This document shows, piece by piece, positions 42,619-54,460 of a DNA stretch of 64,000 bases. The first letter of the stretch is position 1. Every line of letters starts with the position of its first letter. The stretch is from Microstegium vimineum (lineage: Eukaryota; Streptophyta; Magnoliopsida; Poales; Poaceae). The DNA is taken from NCBI GenBank assembly GCA_022036555.1, contig CM039140.1, forward strand, positions 3,003,943 to 3,067,942, given 5' to 3'. Below the pieces are notes generated by a model, which saw only the letters and a list, made by a program, of their open reading frames with translations, searched no databases and was not told where the DNA came from. Both the position numbers and the translations under genes were made by a program.

Positions 42619-44835
42619 ATGGAATGCAACAAGGATGAGGCCCAAAGGGCAAAGGATATTGCAAAGAAGAAGTTCGAAGCAAGGGACTTGCAGGGTGCCA
42701 AGAAATTCGCCCTCAAGGCTCAGACACTCTTTCCTGGGCTTGAGGGTGTTGATCAAATGATCGCCACCTTTGACATCTATCTTGCTTCAGAAGGGAAGGT
42801 TGCTGGGGAGAAGGACTGGTACTCTATCCTTTCTGTTCCCACAAATGCAGATGACGACAAGATCAAGAAACAATACAGGAAGTTGGTTCTTCAGTTCCAC
42901 CCCGACAAAAATAAGTCCGTTGGCGCTGAGGGTGCTTTCCAAATGGTCCAAGAGGCATACACGGTGCTATCGGATAGAACCAAACGAAGCGTATATGACC
43001 AGAAGAGGAATGCAAGGATATTCCAACAGAGAACAGTGCAATCAAGTAAAGCAAGGACGGTCCCTGGTGCATCCAATGGCTTCTATAATTTCGCAGCTAA
43101 TGCTGCTACTGCCTCCAAGCCGACAGTAAACAAGAAAACAGCGGGATCAGCAACACACGCCCCACCTGCACCCCCACGGGCACCTTCAACTGCTACTCGT
43201 GCACCTGTGGCAGAGGCTGATACATTTTGGACCTCATGCAACAAATGCAAGATGAACTATGAGTACCTCAGGGTTTATCTGAATAACCATCTTCGCTGCC
43301 CTAGTTGCCGTGAGCCGTTCCTAGCAAAAGAAGTACAAAAGCCACCAGCAGGGAATGTGGTACAAGATTCAAAGATAATTGGTGCTAATCAAAACGCAAC
43401 CACTAATAGAAATTTGCAGTGGGGTCCATTTTCAAGGGCTGCTGGTGCAGCTAGTGCCACTGCATCATCTGCTGCTGCTGCTCAAGCTGCTAATGTAGTT
43501 CATCAGACATATGAAAAAGTTAAGAGGGAGAGAGAGGAGGCACAAGCAGCGGCAAGAAGGGAAGAAGCTCTTCGCCGGAAGTACAATCCTCTAAAAAGGC
43601 ATGCAAGCATGTCAGAGAATGCTAATCTTGGACTAGGTGATGCAACATCTGGAAAGAAGACAAGGACTATGGCTAAAGATGCTGAAGTTGGTTCTTCATC
43701 CATTATGTCAGGTCCAGGAGCAAATTTTTTTAGAGTGCCTGGTGTGAATATATCTTTTTCAAACAACATTGGGGCCTATGAGTTTCAAGGCATTGATGGC
43801 GGCCCCAATTGGAAACCCAGGCCTCTGATCCGCTTAAGTTTAGGCAGGACCTTCTCTCCGATGGACCTTAGGGCTCTTATGCTGGAAAAAGCGAAAATGG
43901 AGCTTAAAAACAAGCTAACAGTAATAAGAAATGAAACATCCCAAGTTGTTGCTAGCGAAGAAGTGAGCCAGAAAATGATGGTCAAGGAAAATGGTGGGGA
44001 TAATGAAGCTCTTGGACCAGAAGATCCTACAACTAATAAAGTTGCTCACAATCCAGAAGAGGCTGGTTCTAATACTAGCACAGATGCTGAAAATGAAGAT
44101 GATGATCCCTTATCTTATAATGTTCCTGATCCAGATTTCCATGATTTTGACAAGAATCGCACTGAGGAACGTTTTCAAAGTGACCAAATTTGGGCTACAT
44201 ATGATGATGAAGATGGAATGCCTCGTTATTATGCATTTATTCAGAAAGTTCTTTCCTTGAAACCATTCAAGCTGAGAATAAGCTATCTCACATCAAGGAC
44301 AAATAGCGAATTTGGGCCTTTGAATTGGGTTTCTTCTGGCTTCATAAAGACCTGTGGTGAATTCAGGATTGGTAAATATGAAAGCAGTGATATAGTCAAC
44401 ATGTTCTCTCACCAGATGAAATGGGAGAAAGGGCTGCGTGGGGTTATCAAAATTTATCCACAGAAAGGTGACATCTGGGCCGTTTATCGGAATTGGTCCC
44501 CTGACTGGGATGAAGATACTCCAGATAATGTGCTCCATGCCTACAATGTGGTTGAGGTACTGGATGCCTATGATGAAGACCATGGCATCTCCATTATTCC
44601 CTTAGTTAAGGTTACTGGATTTCAAACAATATTCCAGCGCCATCAGGATCCAAATGCTACCATGAAGATTCCCAAAGAAGAGATGTTTCGGTTTTCACAC
44701 CAAGTTCCTTTTTACAAGATGTCAGGCGAAGAAGCTCCAAATGTCCCCAAAGATAGTTATGAGCTTGACCCAGCTGCTATTCCTATAGAACTTCTTCAGG
44801 GGATCACAGAGACAGTGGAGGCAAATGGAACCTAA
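42619..44835 (+). CDS. DnaJ-domain protein with C-terminal DUF3444
   Basis: A single exon of 738 codons. The ATG at 42619 (MECNKDEAQRAKDIA) is the family's usual start; the frame is open slightly further upstream without another ATG. Residues about 66-131 are a J domain with helix II/III and the HPD triad (QFHPDKNK at about 94-96), which stimulates Hsp70 ATPase. Residues about 205-240 hold a zinc-ribbon-like C-x2-C...C-x2-C (CNKCKMNYEYL, LRCPSCREPF). An Ala- and charge-rich coiled segment (KVKREREEAQAAARREEALR) precedes an acidic linker. From about residue 500 lies DUF3444, including DQIWATYDDEDGMPRYYAFI. Plants have many such nuclear or cytosolic co-chaperones of uncertain client range. The codon usage is ordinary and no lesion is seen. 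It is unrelated in function to the flanking epimerases. Confidence 0.95.
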   Translation: MECNKDEAQRAKDIAKKKFEARDLQGAKKFALKAQTLFPGLEGVDQMIATFDIYLASEGKVAGEKDWYSILSVPTNADDDKIKKQYRKLVLQFHPDKNKSVGAEGAFQMVQEAYTVLSDRTKRSVYDQKRNARIFQQRTVQSSKARTVPGASNGFYNFAANAATASKPTVNKKTAGSATHAPPAPPRAPSTATRAPVAEADTFWTSCNKCKMNYEYLRVYLNNHLRCPSCREPFLAKEVQKPPAGNVVQDSKIIGANQNATTNRNLQWGPFSRAAGAASATASSAAAAQAANVVHQTYEKVKREREEAQAAARREEALRRKYNPLKRHASMSENANLGLGDATSGKKTRTMAKDAEVGSSSIMSGPGANFFRVPGVNISFSNNIGAYEFQGIDGGPNWKPRPLIRLSLGRTFSPMDLRALMLEKAKMELKNKLTVIRNETSQVVASEEVSQKMMVKENGGDNEALGPEDPTTNKVAHNPEEAGSNTSTDAENEDDDPLSYNVPDPDFHDFDKNRTEERFQSDQIWATYDDEDGMPRYYAFIQKVLSLKPFKLRISYLTSRTNSEFGPLNWVSSGFIKTCGEFRIGKYESSDIVNMFSHQMKWEKGLRGVIKIYPQKGDIWAVYRNWSPDWDEDTPDNVLHAYNVVEVLDAYDEDHGISIIPLVKVTGFQTIFQRHQDPNATMKIPKEEMFRFSHQVPFYKMSGEEAPNVPKDSYELDPAAIPIELLQGITETVEANGT

Positions 44836-45430
44836 GACAGTTGATGATGTCTGCCTTGGTTGACCTGCCATTTTGAAGTAATCGAGCAAAAGATAGTAAC
44901 ATTTGCTAGTTTTATAGATTTCCTTCTGCTTTTGACTATCACCTTTCCATAGAAGAGATACAATGGGGCCAGTAATTCGGGGTCAGCTGCTTAGCAGCTT
45001 CTGGTGTAATTAGCAGGCTCTGACATGAATTTTGCTGTGATATGTTACTTAGTAACTCTAAACGGGGGTGTACTAACGTGAAGCTCATGTTGCAGTTTTA
45101 ATGGTCAGTGTTGACATCTGTGATCTGTCTTGTCTTGAGAGTGGATTCAAATGCTATCGTGCGAATTTGTTGGTTCTGTTATGTTTTGAAAACACACATA
45201 CTACTAGCATTGCTTCACTCTGTTAATTTCATAAACTCCAGCCTACTGCGGTGTACTGTACGGCCAGTGTGTGCTGTCTCCTTTTTTTTCTTCTTCTTTT
45301 TTTTAGAGGCGCAGCTTGTGCTCGTCTGTGACAGCTTGTATTGTCTCTTGGAAGGAAAAGGACTATCCTTTTTTTGTCCTCTTTTCCTTTCTGTCTTCAG
45401 AAATGTTTCTAAAAAGTAGGCCACGTAAAC
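44836..45430. other. 3' UTR of the DnaJ gene and spacer
   Basis: T-rich sequence. A pyrimidine run lies at 45281-45304. The polyadenylation site is not placed. Confidence 0.45.
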
Positions 45431-46230
45431 TTCAAGCGATTTGCAGGAGCAGCTTAGGGTTGCGGGCTTCTCCAACGCTCCTCGAAATTCCATGACCATA
45501 GTATCCTGCACTTGTGGCTTCAAATCTACCCACCTAACATTGATGTCCAGCTCAATTGGCTTGGGTGCTTGTAGACTGTCAGAGTCCCTTGCAAAGGGCA
45601 CAATAGCCTCATTGCCAAAAGCATGCTCCGTCAGATCTGTGTGAGAGAAAAAGCCGAGAAGAGACCGTGACCAGCAGAGTTGAGAAAAAAAAAAAGCACT
45701 GCCACCCATATGTGCTTGCATTGGGTGTCTAGTGATCTTAAAATTACACAGCTTACATGGCCCGCAACTTTTTTTATGGGACTACCATTACTATATGCTT
45801 GCGGTGGGCATGCTCTTAGCCTCAACTGACAAAGTAGTCTCATATCCTGCAGAGGAACTATTAGCCTCAACTGACAAAGTAACGAAACTACTATGTAAGA
45901 ATGCACAGTGACCTGAAAGTAGTAGCGTGAGATGTGGAAGAGTGAAGAAAGTTGAAAAGCACTATGATATGCATGTGCTTTTTTCCTGCAAGACCGCACC
46001 AAGAAGAAGAACAAAGACGGATAGGTGTTGGTCTTGTTTTTTTTCTCTGCAAACGTAGAGCTTGCTTTAGTCTTAGGCTAACACGGGTGTGTGCCTCCGT
46101 TGCGCGTTGTGCTTGTTTGGTTGTTAGCGTAAAGCTTTACACACCATAGCACTATCTTTAAAGCATCATAACTTGTATCCCACTGTTAAGGGCTTCTCCA
46201 ATGCGGGCTGCAATTTCTATATGTTTCGAA
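45431..46230. other. Unassigned block with an antisense open frame and short duplications
   Basis: A minus-strand frame through about 45430-45690 reads protein-like (RWVDLKPQVQDTMVMEF, LTEHAFGNEAIVPFARDSD) but I do not recognise it. The phrase GGGCTTCTCCAA(C/T)GC occurs at about 45464 and 46189 in the same orientation. TTAGCCTCAACTGACAAAGTA is duplicated at about 45817 and 45862. It may be a transposon carrying a gene fragment. Confidence 0.3.
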
Positions 46231-48137
46231 ATAAAGGAGCATGTCACATCAGCAGTAAATGGCTTGGCTCCCAAACCAACAACGTAGGCTGCACATAGCT
46301 AGATTCAAAATCGTATACTACTTTATTCCTACTCAGAGCGTGTACGCAACTTTGGTTCAGAAACAGAGTCGCTCCGTCGCCGCAACGCATGCTTCAGTTG
46401 CTACCTGTATCTTTTGTCAGATGGAGCGTTTGTATCTTTTATAGGAGCTCCTGACAAAATGCGGAGCTACTATCACCGAAGGCGTGTGCAGTCTGTGAAG
46501 ATGTGGAGGACGGGGCAGTATGCCACGCTAGGTGAAGCCCTAACTAAAAAATCAGCATAGCAACCCAGAAGTGCACGCGCTGTGCAGGCCGCGGGCCCGG
46601 CCTGTTTGCTGCATCCAGCATCCGCTGGGCAACACCCAGTGTAAGCGGGGTTCGAGGGGTCACGTGGTGCTCACGTCCCTCTTTGCTCTCCTGCCCATCT
46701 CTGGTGTTTTTGCTCGGAACCGTCTGTGTCCGTGTCTGGTGACGACGAGAGGCGGAAGTTCCTGTTGGCTGGCGGGATGGATCACGGCAGCGCTCCCGAT
46801 CCGCACGCCGTGAGCCGAGCTTGCCACCGCGGGGCCCAGAAAGTGAGCCGAGCTCGCCGCCGCCGCTCCCGATCGGCACGCTGTGAGCCAAGCTCGCCGC
46901 AGCTGTACGGGGGGACCATACCTCTGGGTCACGCTCGAATGCCGCAGCCGTCGACTAGGAGACCGAGTTCAGCCGCCGCCTCGCCGACTACTCTCCGCAG
47001 TGCTCGACGCTCGTCTAGGAGTCACACTCACACATCATCATCGATCGACCTGGTAGATCGTGGGCTCGTGATGTCTTGCTTCAGATTTCAGAGCGAGGTG
47101 CCTGGATCACCTGATTTCAGATTGCCCGATGGAGCGCCGTGACGCTGCTGAGTGCTAGTGCTGACGCGTGACGCCTGGATCTGCACTCGTGAACTGCACT
47201 GCATGCTCGAAACGAAAGGGCTGCCACTGCCCGGGGCCAGCGATCAACAAGTGCTGCTGCTCAGCTCTGGTGGGTGGTGGCCTTCCAGTTGCAGTGTGAA
47301 ACCCGAGGGCAGGACTAGATTGCTCTTGCTTCGTCGTCCCTGCAACGGATAGACGTGCCGTGGTGATCCTGTGCGTTCTTGTCCCGTTCCTGCCGCGGTC
47401 ACGATCGATCACCCATTCACCCGACAGAACTCCTCCTTGCCTCGGCACTCTGAATTTTCCGGGTTCTCCAGAACAGATCGCTTCGGTGCCTACAGGATTT
47501 CCGCACAACCTGCCTGGGCAACGAAAGACGCCGAGCGATTTTCCTCCGATCGGAAGTGGATCCGACTCCGAGCGTGCGTGCATGTTGATGTTTCAAGAAG
47601 CGCTGGAGCCTGGAGCTGCTGGACCCCATCATGCGCAGCGCAGCACGAGGGTCAGGTCGCATGGACGAATATTCGCCGGCCGGCCGGTCGCCGCCCATGT
47701 GCCGAGCCAAGTTGTAGCCGGCGCCCGGCGCTCACCCCGCAGAGGAAGCTGGATTGCGGCTGAGGACAAGAGAAAAACGCGAGACAAGCGGTGGCCGGCT
47801 GGCGTCGGCGAGTCGGCGTGCTCACGAGTCATGAGACGACAATTCCAATCGTGCCTGGCCGGGCCTGGCCTCTGGGAGCAGGAACCGAGGAGGAGTGACC
47901 ACTTCGGATTTGGCACTACCTTATCGCATCCCAGGCTCCCAGCTACTTCTTTGACTGCATACGGTACGCATCCGTCCATTTCCAGCAGCTGTCGTCAGTC
48001 GCCCAGTCAGTCAGTCAGTCGTCCCTGCTGCTCCTGCTTCTGACCCTTCGTTCGCTCGTCGTCCTTCTTAAGGGGCGCAGGCGCGCGCACGCACGGTGAC
48101 ACCACACCACAGCACACCTGCGGTCAGTTGGCTGATC
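46231..48137. other. Intergenic, GC-rich to the right, no gene recognised
   Basis: Open frames overlap on both strands from about 46550 to 48050, without domains. A short direct repeat (CGCTCCCGATC.GCACGC.GTGAGCC.AGCT) occurs at about 46791 and 46861. Just upstream of the epimerase lies (AGTC)n at about 48005-48020. The last few hundred bases presumably include the promoter of epimerase copy 3. Confidence 0.4.
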
Positions 48138-50783
48138 ATGGCGGCCAGAGCTCCGCTGCTCCACGCGCTGCTGTGCGCGTGCGCGTGCGCCGCCGCCGCC
48201 GCCCTCGGCTCGGCCAATGCGGCGGGGAGGAAGATGGTCGGCGTGTACGAGCTCAAGGCGGGTGATTTCTCCGTCGGCGTCACCAACTGGGGCGCCACCA
48301 TCACCTCCGTCGTCCTCCCGGATTCCAAAGGTGCGTTCCACTTTCCTCTGATCCTGTCTCTCTCTCCAAGAATCCATCCATGGCGTCCGCCTTATCTGCT
48401 GGACCGTGTGCAGCGTATTAACTCTGCCTCCCCAACTTCCTTTATTTGCAGGGAATTTGGCTGACGTCGTGCTTGGCTATGACACCATTGGAGGATACGT
48501 GGTAAGCTCCCCAACTTCCTCCGCTTGGTCTGTGTTCATCTCTGCAACAATCTTATGAACTATACTACGGCTTGTCAGTTTGCACCTCACTGACCCATGC
48601 CGCTGATGTGGTCTGCATAACGTAGTGTAGTGTAGTGAGCCTTTCGACAAGCATTCCTAACTTCCTCATTTCCAGTTTCCGAATTTGATCCATGGAGTAC
48701 TTCGTATTCGTTCCTAATCGCCTGTGTTCATCATTTCTAGTTTTGCAAATAGTATATCACGCAAAACCGCTGTCAACTAGTCAATCATTCAGGCATATAA
48801 AAGTAAGGTCGTCAGACAGAAAACAACCACAAGGACCTATGTCGTCGCTTTCAGTTTGGGCTTAGTTTTCTACACACGGGGAGGGGAGGTCCCAGGCAGA
48901 GAAAACAACCCCCACAGGCCCACACAAAAAATTGAGATGTGTTCGCCACGTCTCAACCTTCTCAAACACAGCGAGATACTAGTATATTTGATGATGAAAT
49001 AGAAGAAAGAAAAGACGTAGTGGAGAAAAGAAAAAGAAACTCAGAGAACCAGAAGAATCGACAAAACGATTAGGCGATTAGCTGGATGCAGTTTAATTTC
49101 TTTATATGCCGGTGGCCATGTTACCCGTGAGATTGTATTATATGAGCTGAGGGCTGAGGGAAGACAACCTCCACCACGTGATCTACTGATCTCTACCCAA
49201 GACTGTGACTTGTTCCCCAGCTTTAACCATACAAACTTAGAAAAAATTCTTACTACCATTTTATCCTCTTTTCTGAAAGCTTCCACTTGTCATGTTGTAC
49301 TCCGTAGTTATTATGTACAGTGTGTTAGTGTGGTTGAAATTTAGTCACATCACTAAAAAAAGGATAGCAACTTTGCCAATAGGAGAACAGTTCAAATGCA
49401 ATCTTCTTCTTTTTTTCTTCAAAAAGCAACTTTCCCAACCTTTTACAGATAGGACAATAGTTCAAACTGCATTTCTTCATAGTTCTGCAGTGTGCTACAG
49501 ACCTATAGTATATTCAGTTTTGTTCTCAATGGATAAAAGTAACTGAAGCTCCTAACTCGTTTTTACTGTCAGAGTGGTAAAGGCTACTTTGGAGCACTTG
49601 TTGGACGAGTAGCCAACAGAATTGCCAATGCACGCTTCGTGCTTGATGGAAAAGCTTACCATCTTTTTAAAAACGATGGCAACAACACACTCCATGGTAT
49701 GGCTCTTAAGGGTTCAGTGAATTGAAATGTTCCCAGTCCTAGATAACTCCATTATGCTCCATGAACAATGGCTAAATTTACCTTCCCCTTTGTTCAGGTG
49801 GCCATAGGGGTTTCAGTCAGGTTATATGGACGGTTAAAGAATTTGTCAGTGGCGGTGACTCGCCCTACATCACACTGTACTACCATAGTTTCGATGGAGA
49901 ACAAGGTAACGCTGGTTCATACTCCAAAATACTACACATCTTTTTCAGAACCAATCTTCAGTCTAACCAAATACTATTCCCTCAGTCCCTCTCGACAAAA
50001 TTTCCAAACTTTGAAACATCAGAGACGGTCAAATCTGTAACGTCAGTACTGGTTTTCGTTTGACCGACTGCCGGGAGTTGAACTGAGAAACCTGAAAACG
50101 GCACATGCATGTGTATCGCTAAAATGAGTGTGTGTGAATATGGAGCAGGTTTCCCAGGCGACCTGGACGTGTACGTGACGTACCAGCTGGCGTCCCCGTA
50201 CGTGCTGCGCGTGCACATGAACGCGACGGCCGTGAACAAGGCGACGCCGGTGAACCTGGCGCAGCACACGTACTGGAACCTGGGCGGGGAGGGCAGCGGC
50301 GACGTGCTCCACAACACGGTGCAGCTGTTCGCGTCCCGGTACACGCCCGTGGACAGCGCGCTCATCCCGACGGGCGTCGTCGCGCCCGTGGCCGGCACGC
50401 CCTACGACTTCCTCGCCCCGATGCCCGTGGGCTCGCGCATCCGCGAGGTCTCCGGCGGCAAGGCCGGCATCTACGGCTACGACATCAACTACGCCGTGGA
50501 CGGGGACGCCGGGGCGCTGCGGAAGGTGGCCGTCGTCCGGGACGGCGGCGCGTCGGGGCGGGCGATGGAGCTGTGGGCGAACCAGCCTGGGGTGCAGTTC
50601 TACACCGGCAACTTCCTCCAGGACGTCGTGGGGAAGGGCGGCAAGGTGTACGGGCAGTACGGCGCGCTGTGCCTCGAGACGCAGGGCTTCCCGGACGCTG
50701 TGAACCACCCCAACTTTCCCTCCCAGATCGTCAGGCCCGGCCAGGTGTACAAGCACGACATGGTGTTCAAGTTCTCCTTCTAG
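48138..50783 (+). CDS. Aldose 1-epimerase (galactose mutarotase-like), copy 3
   Basis: Five exons (48138-48330, 48452-48501, 49573-49696, 49798-49905, 50149-50783) join to 369 codons plus TAG with the same phases as copy 1. An Ala-rich signal peptide (LLHALLCACACAAAAALG) is followed by TNWGATITS, NLADVVLGYD, GYFGALVGRVANRIANA, LHGGHRGFSQ, GFPGDLDVYVTYQ, VNLAQHTYWNL, GYDINYAVDGD and LCLETQGFPDAVNHPNFP. All family key positions are present: Asn96-Arg97, His122, His198, Asp270 and Glu335. It is the most canonical of the three paralogs here and probably an active, secreted or vacuolar mutarotase. Exon 5 is very GC-rich, as in the other copies. It lies 11.3 kb from copy 2 with the DnaJ gene between, so it arose from an older duplication than the copy 1/copy 2 pair. 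Confidence 0.95.
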
Positions 50784-51384
50784 CTAGCTAGCTAGCTGCT
50801 AGCTGTGTATAGTCAACGCTCCTAGCTAGCTTGGCCAATCAATCTAAGTACCTGTTATGATTGTGACTGGCAACTGGGTCCTGGGACTAGACACACAATA
50901 ATACATGCTTCGAAGTCATTTTGCGAATAGCAGTGTAATGTTTCTCACCAAGATTATGTACTAAACAACCCAATCGAATCATGCACAATCTGAAATCAAA
51001 TTCATGGGTCATTTTGATAGTTATATTTTTGTGCAAGGATGATATCCTCCAGTACCGTGTGGCCAATGGCCACCATGAATATCGTAGTTATCTGGTAGTT
51101 GCCGTACCGTACGTGAGTCGTAGTAGTCACTGGACAGTTAGCGAGCCCAATCTTGTGTTGGTATTTCTATTTTTTTCCCCTACTTTGTTGCTCTTTTCTC
51201 CCACAATGGAAGATCAACTGTCCAGCTGTAAATATTTTTTTGAAAACTCTTGCCTTTTCTTTCCGTCGCCTAATAAAATATACGGTAAAGTTTTTGCTGT
51301 CCTTTCTAAAAAATATAATAAAAGAGCAATACATTTGAAGAATGTTGTACCCACACACACATAGGCTACTTAGCCACCGTATAT
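50784..51384. other. 3' UTR of copy 3 and spacer
   Basis: Begins with (CTAG)n right after the stop codon (about 50782-50802). The rest is AT-rich with nothing recognised. Confidence 0.45.
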
Positions 51385-52165
51385 ATACTTTGCAATTGCG
51401 TGACTCGATCTAAATCAATTTAGAGTTAGTTGGGACGGATGGCAATATGACAGAGCGCAAGGGTCTAAATAGTAGAAATGTAGAGGTTATACATGTATGC
51501 TACTATAAAAGAGAGACATTTGGAATATATACTATCACCCAAAGGTACTCAGACTCACCCACCATGTATTTGGGCTCAAGATGACTAAATCTAGATCAGT
51601 TAAGAGGACCACAATCCCATAAGGTGCAAAAGACAAACTTAAGGGGTTGCACATATTCGCTACTATAAAAGACAGAGACATTTGGAAAATAGTAACCACC
51701 CAAAAGCTTTATCCATCCTATATCTGGATTCTCGAATGACTCAACTTAAATTAATCTAGATATTTGGAGAACACAATCCACCCAAAGGGTAATTACCCAT
51801 CCTATATCTAGACCCTTGGGTTACTAAACCTAAATCAATCTAGACATTTGAAAAATATAACCTACCCAAAATAAATACTTACCAATTATATATTTGGATC
51901 CTTGGATGTCTTAGTCCAAATGAATTTAGGGTTTATCTAAAGCAGACGAGGGGGTCACGAGGGGGTAAACAACAGAAACGTAAGGGGTTACGCATGTCTG
52001 TTACTTTAAGAAGACATATTTGAAAAATACTACTATCCACCTAATGGCAATCAAGCAATGGCTACCTACTCACTCTATATGTCGACCCCTTAGATAACTT
52101 GATCTAGAGGTTATGTGAAGCGGACAACCATAAGATAGATGGTAGACTGTAGATATGTAAAGGTC
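51385..52165. repeat. Degenerate minisatellite of ~75-100-bp units
   Basis: About six to eight diverged units share ACATTTG(G/A)AAAATA, (A)CCACCCAAA, a CATCCTATATCTGGA block and AAATCAATCTAGA. Clear examples start at about 51510, 51668, 51750, 51840 and 52012. Other blocks share GGGGTTACGCATGT-like and GCTACTATAAAAGA phrases, so a larger composite unit may exist. Confidence 0.75.
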
Positions 52166-52369
52166 ACACTCTCTCATGTTATTTTCCAGCAACCGATCGA
52201 GATTTCCTTTCCCCTTCCCTCGTTGCTTCCTTTGGTTTCCTCTTTTCCCCGGCTTCCCTGTTGTGTTTGTGTGACATGTCCATTCCATCCATCTAACGCC
52301 ATTCTTGCTGCTTATGCCCTGACGGGGCCACTGACCGGCGATCCTAGCTAGGCGACACTGTCTAGCTAG
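52166..52369. other. Spacer before the Copia element
   Basis: Ends with GCTAG (52365-52369), the left target-site duplication of the retrotransposon. Confidence 0.8.
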
Positions 52370-54460
52370 TGAAGGACCGAGAACAGCGACCAGAGGGGGG
52401 GTGAATGGGAGCCAAATAAAATTCAACTCAAAGACTTGTCCCTTGTCCCAAAATCACACCCAAAACTTGACCTCGGAAGAACTGATTCGCACACGACCTA
52501 ACAAGTAGGTGGACACCTTAGGAAGACCCCTAAAGGTGCAGCGGAGCGGTCGGAGAAGATGGAGAATGATCGAAGCCACGAACTCAAAATCGATACACCG
52601 AGAGCGGTACTCTCAACCCCTATAGAGAAGAGGCAAGAGCACACCCAAAAATACTTATGAGAACTGGTCTCAAAAGTACCTAATCATGTTCCTTACGTGA
52701 ATACGAATCCAACGCAACAAACGGAACTTGATTCGGAGTTCGGACGAGAGAGAAACGAGCACGGGACTACTTCAGTCAGTGACCACAGGACTATGCAGAG
52801 TGGTCCGGTGGTATGGTCCGGAGCTAGGTGCTTTCCTGCAGATTTTCGGCCAGACCACAGGACACTCGCTATGGTCCAGTGCTATGGTCCGGTGGGTGGT
52901 CCGGAGGGCAGTCCGACGGAAAAAATTCAGCCACACAGTGAGCACCCGAACTCCGGACAAGTGGTCCGACGGTACCACAGGACTATGCAGAGTGGTCCGG
53001 TGGTATGGTCCGGTGCTAGGGGTTGTTATGCTGGAATTTGGGCAGACCACCGGACCAATGGGCTATGGTCCGGATCCTGTGCAAAGTGGTCCGACGCCTG
53101 GTCCGACGCTCACGAACAGAGCGCAGTAAACCCGCGAAAATCGATTTCACTCCGCCAAATCTTCCCAAAACTCAACCAAATGAACTCCAACTGCAACCAA
53201 ACTTTGTAGGCATGATCCTTGTACCGTTGGGGAGCTATCCCGAAGAAATCATCGCTCAATTTGGTGAGAATTAAAGAGAAATGAGGATTTGGGGGAAAAG
53301 GGGCAAGAACGAAGAACACCGCAAAGAAAACACCCGATCTACGCACTCGTGAGGTTTGAGGGGAATTCCTTCGGTGCAAAGATGCTCCTCACGAATACGA
53401 ACAACTTGGTTCAAACGGATTTGAAAGAGCTACTCCCTACAAAGAGAAATCATCTCGGGAAAAAGAGGGAGCAAAAGCAAAACGCGAAGAACACAAGCAA
53501 AACGGGGACACGATCAAGAAGTCGGAGCCACCATGGCTTACGGAGGTTACGACCTCCGATTCCTCGCAACAAACTCAAGTCCTTACAGAGGTTGGTGAAA
53601 TCAACCTAGGGATCTCATGAACTAGAGAGAGGGTAGAGAGAGAGAGAGTTGGGGCAAATGATTAGGGTTCAAGAGATAGGATGAGGGATACCCCTTCATC
53701 CCTATTTATCCGGGCTTTGGCTATTTCCCAAAGACCCCCTTAGATACATTGAGTGAACTACCTAGCCTAAGCATTGCAGTCCAAGCTCCGGAAAATACCT
53801 CCCTCGATTTGAATGGACGACCCCGCTTCCTGCCTGGAGTTGTCGTCGCCTCGGCGCAACCTCCAGGATTCCGCCACGTGCCATCCCCGCTTCCTCAGAA
53901 GCTCCGCCCGGGTTTTGAGGCCCAAACCCGCGAAACCCGCCACCGGTAGCTTTCGGCTCAACTACCAAACCCCGAGTTTTCCGGCCCAAACTCGGAAACC
54001 GACGCGGATAGTTTTGAGGCCCAAACCACCAAACCACTCGACGCGAGCCACCTTGTCTTCGCCCGGTCGGACTCCGAGTCCCTGAGCCTCCGCTCGACTC
54101 GCGCGTCCACCGTCTTGACTTGGTCGACTTGGTCTACCTCCATGTCTTCTCGCACTCGCCGGTGCCAAGTACTAGCCACCACAGCTAGTCCGCCGGCGCC
54201 CATGGTCCCTCAGTCCGAGCCCCGCTTCCGCCCTTCACCGCTCTCAGTCCATCGGCACGGCAAGCCTCTACTCGACCTTCTCCATGCCATTGACCACTGT
54301 CACTAGGCATAGTACCTGCACACCACAAGCCGATAGACAGGCACACATTTGCTTTTGCAAAGATTAGTAGTAAGCCACTCAAACTGAAACGCTCAAGTGT
54401 TGGGCAATCACTCATCACAAAACTGAACATACATGGGTATTTATCCACCATGTGTTCGCA
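52370..54460 (-). repeat. 3' LTR of the Copia element (left copy)
   Basis: Runs TGAAGGACCGAG to GTGTTCGCA on the plus strand. It differs from the right LTR by scattered substitutions and small indels, for example an extra CAGTGCTATGGTC-like 13 bases near 52880 and a longer (GA)n near 53640. Confidence 0.95.
52786..53110. repeat. GTGGTCCGGTGGTATGG motif array in the left LTR
   Basis: The block AGGACTATGCAGAGTGGTCC followed by GGTGGTATGGTCCGG occurs twice (about 52789 and 52979), with further TGGTCCG variants between and after. The right LTR carries the same array at about 62315-62620, and the solo LTR carries an unrelated array in this position. Confidence 0.85.
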
